Program-made: the position numbers and the translations under genes
The notes under the pieces: generated by a model
Database searches by the model: none
The model's input: the letters and a program-made list of their open reading frames with translations, nothing else
Told to the model about the DNA's origin: nothing
Shown: positions 60,773 to 64,000 of the stretch, piece after piece
Numbering within the stretch: position 1 is the first letter of the stretch
How the letters are laid out: each line of letters begins with the position of its first letter
Assembly (NCBI RefSeq): GCF_001641265.1
Contig: NW_020167544.1
Coordinates: 434,001 to 498,000 of the forward strand
Reading direction: 5' to 3'
Length of the DNA: 64,000 nt
Source of the DNA: Pseudogymnoascus destructans
Lineage: Eukaryota; Ascomycota; Leotiomycetes; Thelebolales; Thelebolaceae

Positions 60773-62430
60773 ATGGCTGCGGTATCCGCACCGCAAGCCA
60801 CAGGCGCGCTGACACCTCCTACGAGCTCTGATGGGAATGCGAGCGCGTGGGATTACTCCGTACCATCTGGAAACCAGGTATGTGCCTTTCACGGTCTTAT
60901 GGGTGGAACCTTCGTATAGGCGTATCTAGGACACGCAAAATCCCTCCAATGCCTCTGTTGATTACTCTGTCGTGGAAGCTGACCTGGCTTTAACTTTAGC
61001 AATCTACATTTCCCCGCCAGCAACACGACGAGACCTCTCACGCAGAGCGAAAGCAAATGACTCCCCATCCCAACGGCTCTACGCGCCGTAATGATGCAGC
61101 AAGGCAATCTAGATCAAATTCAGTCGCTGAGCCAGTTCACGCGCCCCCACGCTTGAACAACCTCACCAAAAAAGGCAGCATGAGTGGAACGGACAGCCCA
61201 TCTGACAGTCTAGTCGACCTCTACAGCTCTGGACCTGGAAAGAGTGCAGCCAACGGTGTGGATCATAGCGAGCGGGGACGAGAAGAAAATAGCGGAGCTT
61301 CATATCATGAAGACGACCCTGGTTGGATACATAGGGACAAACTGGCACGGATCGAGAGCCGCGAACTACAGGCAGCTGGGATCATACTCCCCCGCACGCG
61401 GGCATACAGCAGGAGGAACAGGAGTCGAGATACGTCGGCCACTGGTCTGCACAGAAACGAGCAACACCCGGTAAAGCAGCAGCGCGTCGAAAGCCCAACC
61501 GCCGAAGAGCTGGAAGATGACGACTCTGGATGGGATCCACGAACGCCAGAAGAAATCGCAGCGGATGCCAACCCCAGTTATCGTGGCTACGGTTCTCTCT
61601 CGAAGGGCTCGTCCAAGATACCGCTCGCTCTGACGAGCCCCGCGCCAATACCCTGGGAGTACCTCGAGCGCGACGCACCTATACAACGCAGCCGTAGCGC
61701 CGTATGGGGCGGCGAAGACGACTCCATTGCCAACCCCCTACCCCGCGCGAAAGCTTCCTCCGAGGAACCCCTCTTCCAACCCACCCCAACTACCACCCCG
61801 TCCGCGCCAAAACGCTTCGCCTCCACCGATAGCTCCCCCAAGAAGTCCGCCAACGCGACACCTACAAACCGCAAGATGTCTGCCACTAGCGTGACCTCAA
61901 AGCCCCCGCTCACCCAACAAACCCAGAAACAAAAGGGACGCTCCGGCTCCAACAGTCGCCCGACGACCCGTTCCGGCGAAATCAAGACCCCTGAGGGTGA
62001 TCCGCCGTGGCTCGCATCAATGTACAAGCCTGACCCGCGCCTACCACCCGACCAACAGCTCCTCCCCACAGTCGCGCGACGCCTGCAGCAGGAACAGTGG
62101 GAGAAGGAGGGCAAGTTCGGGAACGTATACGACCGCGATTTCCGACCCCTCAACGACGACGAGATCAAGATGCCCGAAGCCGCAGCTGTGGCGCCAGAGG
62201 AGCAACCCGAGGCGAAACAGGAAGAGCTGCCACAATGGCCGCTGAGAAAGGCGAGAAGCCCCGAGCCGAGTCACTCGGGTACGTCAAGCGGTTATTCCAC
62301 CATGCCGCGCATCCAGAACGCGCCGCCGAGCAGGATACAGTCGCCGATGCTGGCGCAGTTCCCCGTGCACGGATTCCAGCCGGAGGTGCCCGAGAAGAAC
62401 AAGGGCTGCGGATGCTGCGTCGTGATGTGA
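60773..62430 (+). CDS. Fungal CaaX-box protein of unknown function
   Basis: Exon 1 (60773-60877) and exon 2 (61000-62430) join in phase 0 across a 122-nt intron (GTATGT...TTTAG) into 511 residues. The last four residues are CVVM, a good CaaX prenylation signal (Met favours farnesyl), and the two cysteines just before it (KGCGCCVVM) could be palmitoylated. The protein should therefore be lipid-anchored to membranes. The rest is largely disordered, with short conserved-looking blocks: DPGWIHRDKLARIESRELQA, ELEDDDSGWDPRTPEEIA, GDPPWLASMYKPDPRLPPDQ and VARRLQQEQWEKEGKFGNVY. I cannot name the family. The start gives an Ala/Thr/Pro-rich N-terminus with no signal peptide. Confidence 0.8.
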
Positions 62431-64000
62431 TCTATTAATCCGTTGATACCCACGTTACTGTACAAGCCGTTTTTTCCCAAGCGCCACCATATCGGGCTGG
62501 GATATTATCCTGCTCTGGACTCGCCACGCTTCACATACCTCGCATTACTTCAACAGCATGGCTGCCCAGCGACTTTTGGCAGCCCTTTTCTGCACTTCTT
62601 TTTATATATTACACGACGACCTATGACCCACCCTGATTACTGGTTTGTTTTTCCTTTTCCACAGCGTGTTTGTTTTTTTCCCTCCCCTGATTCCCGCCCG
62701 CAGGGCAAGCGGCAGTTCATTTGTTTTCCATGTGTCTCATCGGCTCGGTGTTCTTGTGCGTGTCTGTGCGGCGTTCTAATTGCTCTTTATTCTTGATATT
62801 ACTGGGGAGCAGGAGCGCTGTTGGGCTTTTGGTGCGGTGAGGGTGGTGCTTGGTGCGTTTTGTTTTCACTTGGTGAGGAGGATTAGGAAGGAGGGACGAG
62901 GCAGGGGATATGAGAGGGGAGGCGGGAAAGTGTGGGGTAGGAGTAGGTGGTTGTATACATATACTGTGTAGCTAGATTGGGTGATTGAGGGGACGAGGGA
63001 GGAGGACGATGGAATTTCAAACTACGATTGACAAATACAGCGATTGACAGATGAGATGTGATGATTGAGATGCAGGAAAGCCTCCTTCCTTCCTCGGCCC
63101 CGTGCTAATTTGCCACTTGACTTGGCAACGTCCGGGGTTCATCGTACTACGACAACGGAGGATGAGCATGCTTCCGTGACGACCCCGAGATGAAGAGGGG
63201 CAGTGCCCCGATTCGTCGTGCCTCTCTCATCCCCAAACACCACCCGTCGGTGCCCCACACTCGGCTCACCTCACCTCGATTAGGGTACATCCGCTGGATA
63301 TCTTAGCTAGATTAGTTTGGAGAAATCCCAATCCCTAATCCCCAATCCTAGCCCTCCAAAACCACCCCCCTAAGTCGCGTCCCCCTACTGCCCCCATGCG
63401 GAAAACCGGGAAACACTGGTGAATACCAAGACCTTACTTCCGTGCAGTAGAGCACTACTCAACTATACCCCACGAATCGGCCGGCCTCTGGAGTGCATCA
63501 GCAGCAGCACCAGCACCAGCACCAGCACCAGCACCAGCACCAGCACCAGCACCAGCAGCAGCAAGCAGCACGTATATAACTGCTGATGCACATATACACA
63601 TGTGCATGCGCGCGCGGGATGGATGGGCGGTGGTGCACACGACACGATACACGATGTCATGATAGTGCTCTAAACAACAGCAACTTGCCTTCCTGTAATC
63701 TACTCCATACCGATACTGCACGAGATCTGTGCTGGTGGCCCATATACAGGCTTGCTTGTAGTGTCGGGTTGAAACGGTGTAAAGATAAAAAAAGATCAAA
63801 AAAGATGCAGTAAAAACAACTTTCAACTCCGCTGTCCACCAACCTACCTATGCAACACCCCCAAGAAGCCTCAAAAAAGCTTACAGCTCGCTGAAACCTT
63901 GGATCTTGGGTGTAAACACAAACAGGGCCCCACGCAGGGCTGTCCTGGGGCTGGCTGGACTGGACTGGGGCAACACAACACAACTGAACCCCGATTAAAT
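62431..64000. other. 3' flank and intergenic DNA to the window edge
   Basis: No gene recognised. G-rich near 62820-62960, C-rich near 63320-63400, and a hexanucleotide repeat at 63506-63553. Confidence 0.5.
63506..63553. repeat. AGCACC hexanucleotide repeat, 8 copies
   Basis: Eight perfect AGCACC units flanked by AGC triplets. Open frames through it (Gly-Ala or Val-Leu repeats on the minus strand) are composition artefacts. Confidence 0.95.

Noticed and set aside
63455..63983. ORFs of 123 and 108 codons on the minus strand near the right edge
   Set aside because: Partly encoded by the AGCACC repeat (Gly-Ala runs) and lacking any recognisable domain.

Overview
This is a window of nuclear DNA from a filamentous ascomycete (Pezizomycotina). 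The evidence is introns of about 50-120 nt with GT..AG ends and CTRAC/CTAAC branch sites, a typical fungal housekeeping gene set (Dcr2-type phosphatase, Are-type sterol acyltransferase, AP-1 gamma adaptin, Tho1) and fungal transposons (chromoviral gypsy, copia, hAT, Fot1/pogo). I cannot name the genus.

Layout. 1-2.4 kb: 3' end of a monoacylglycerol lipase gene and a mitochondrial-type tRNA m1A58 methyltransferase gene. 3.8-7.2 kb: a GFA/CENP-V-type gene broken in two by a 2.9-kb insert that carries pieces of other genes and is flanked by a 7-bp direct repeat. 7.3-12 kb: gene-poor, low-complexity DNA with a 47-copy 8-bp minisatellite. 12-19.8 kb: intact housekeeping block of J-domain protein, AP-1 gamma (minus) and sterol O-acyltransferase. 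19.9-26 kb: a decayed pogo-like element, then an old copia element with a convergent Cys-rich ORF at its 3' end; this stretch carries 18 exact CGTACG palindromes at roughly regular intervals. 27-30.2 kb: an RGG/Gly-rich protein and a Tho1/SARNP-type SAP protein.

31-57 kb is a nest of transposons that can be ordered from target-site duplications. A large DNA transposon gene (minus, 52.1 to 33.5 kb) was hit by a hAT element (8-bp TSD), which was itself hit by a nearly intact copia element (5-bp TSD, 205-bp LTRs). It was also hit by an intact 7.0-kb chromoviral gypsy element (5-bp TSD, two 475-bp LTRs). Further right are a solo LTR of the same gypsy family, a related LTR with a different upstream half, and a Fot1/pogo-type transposase broken by another solo LTR. 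57.4-64 kb returns to genes: tRNA-Arg(ACG), a Dcr2-type phosphatase, and a CaaX-box protein.

The most interesting candidate is the gypsy element. Besides Gag and Pol, joined by an apparent -1 frameshift site (A AAA AAC then UAG), it has an intact antisense ORF convergent with pol. That ORF encodes a cysteine pattern fitting the fungal Zn2Cys6 cluster followed by a charged coiled-coil-like region. The LTR carries 12 copies of GGACTC/GAGTCC directly upstream of a TATA box. A sister LTR keeps the TATA box and downstream part but has a GGATAG array in place of GGACTC. Together these suggest, as inference only, an element-encoded DNA-binding regulator with a co-evolving operator.
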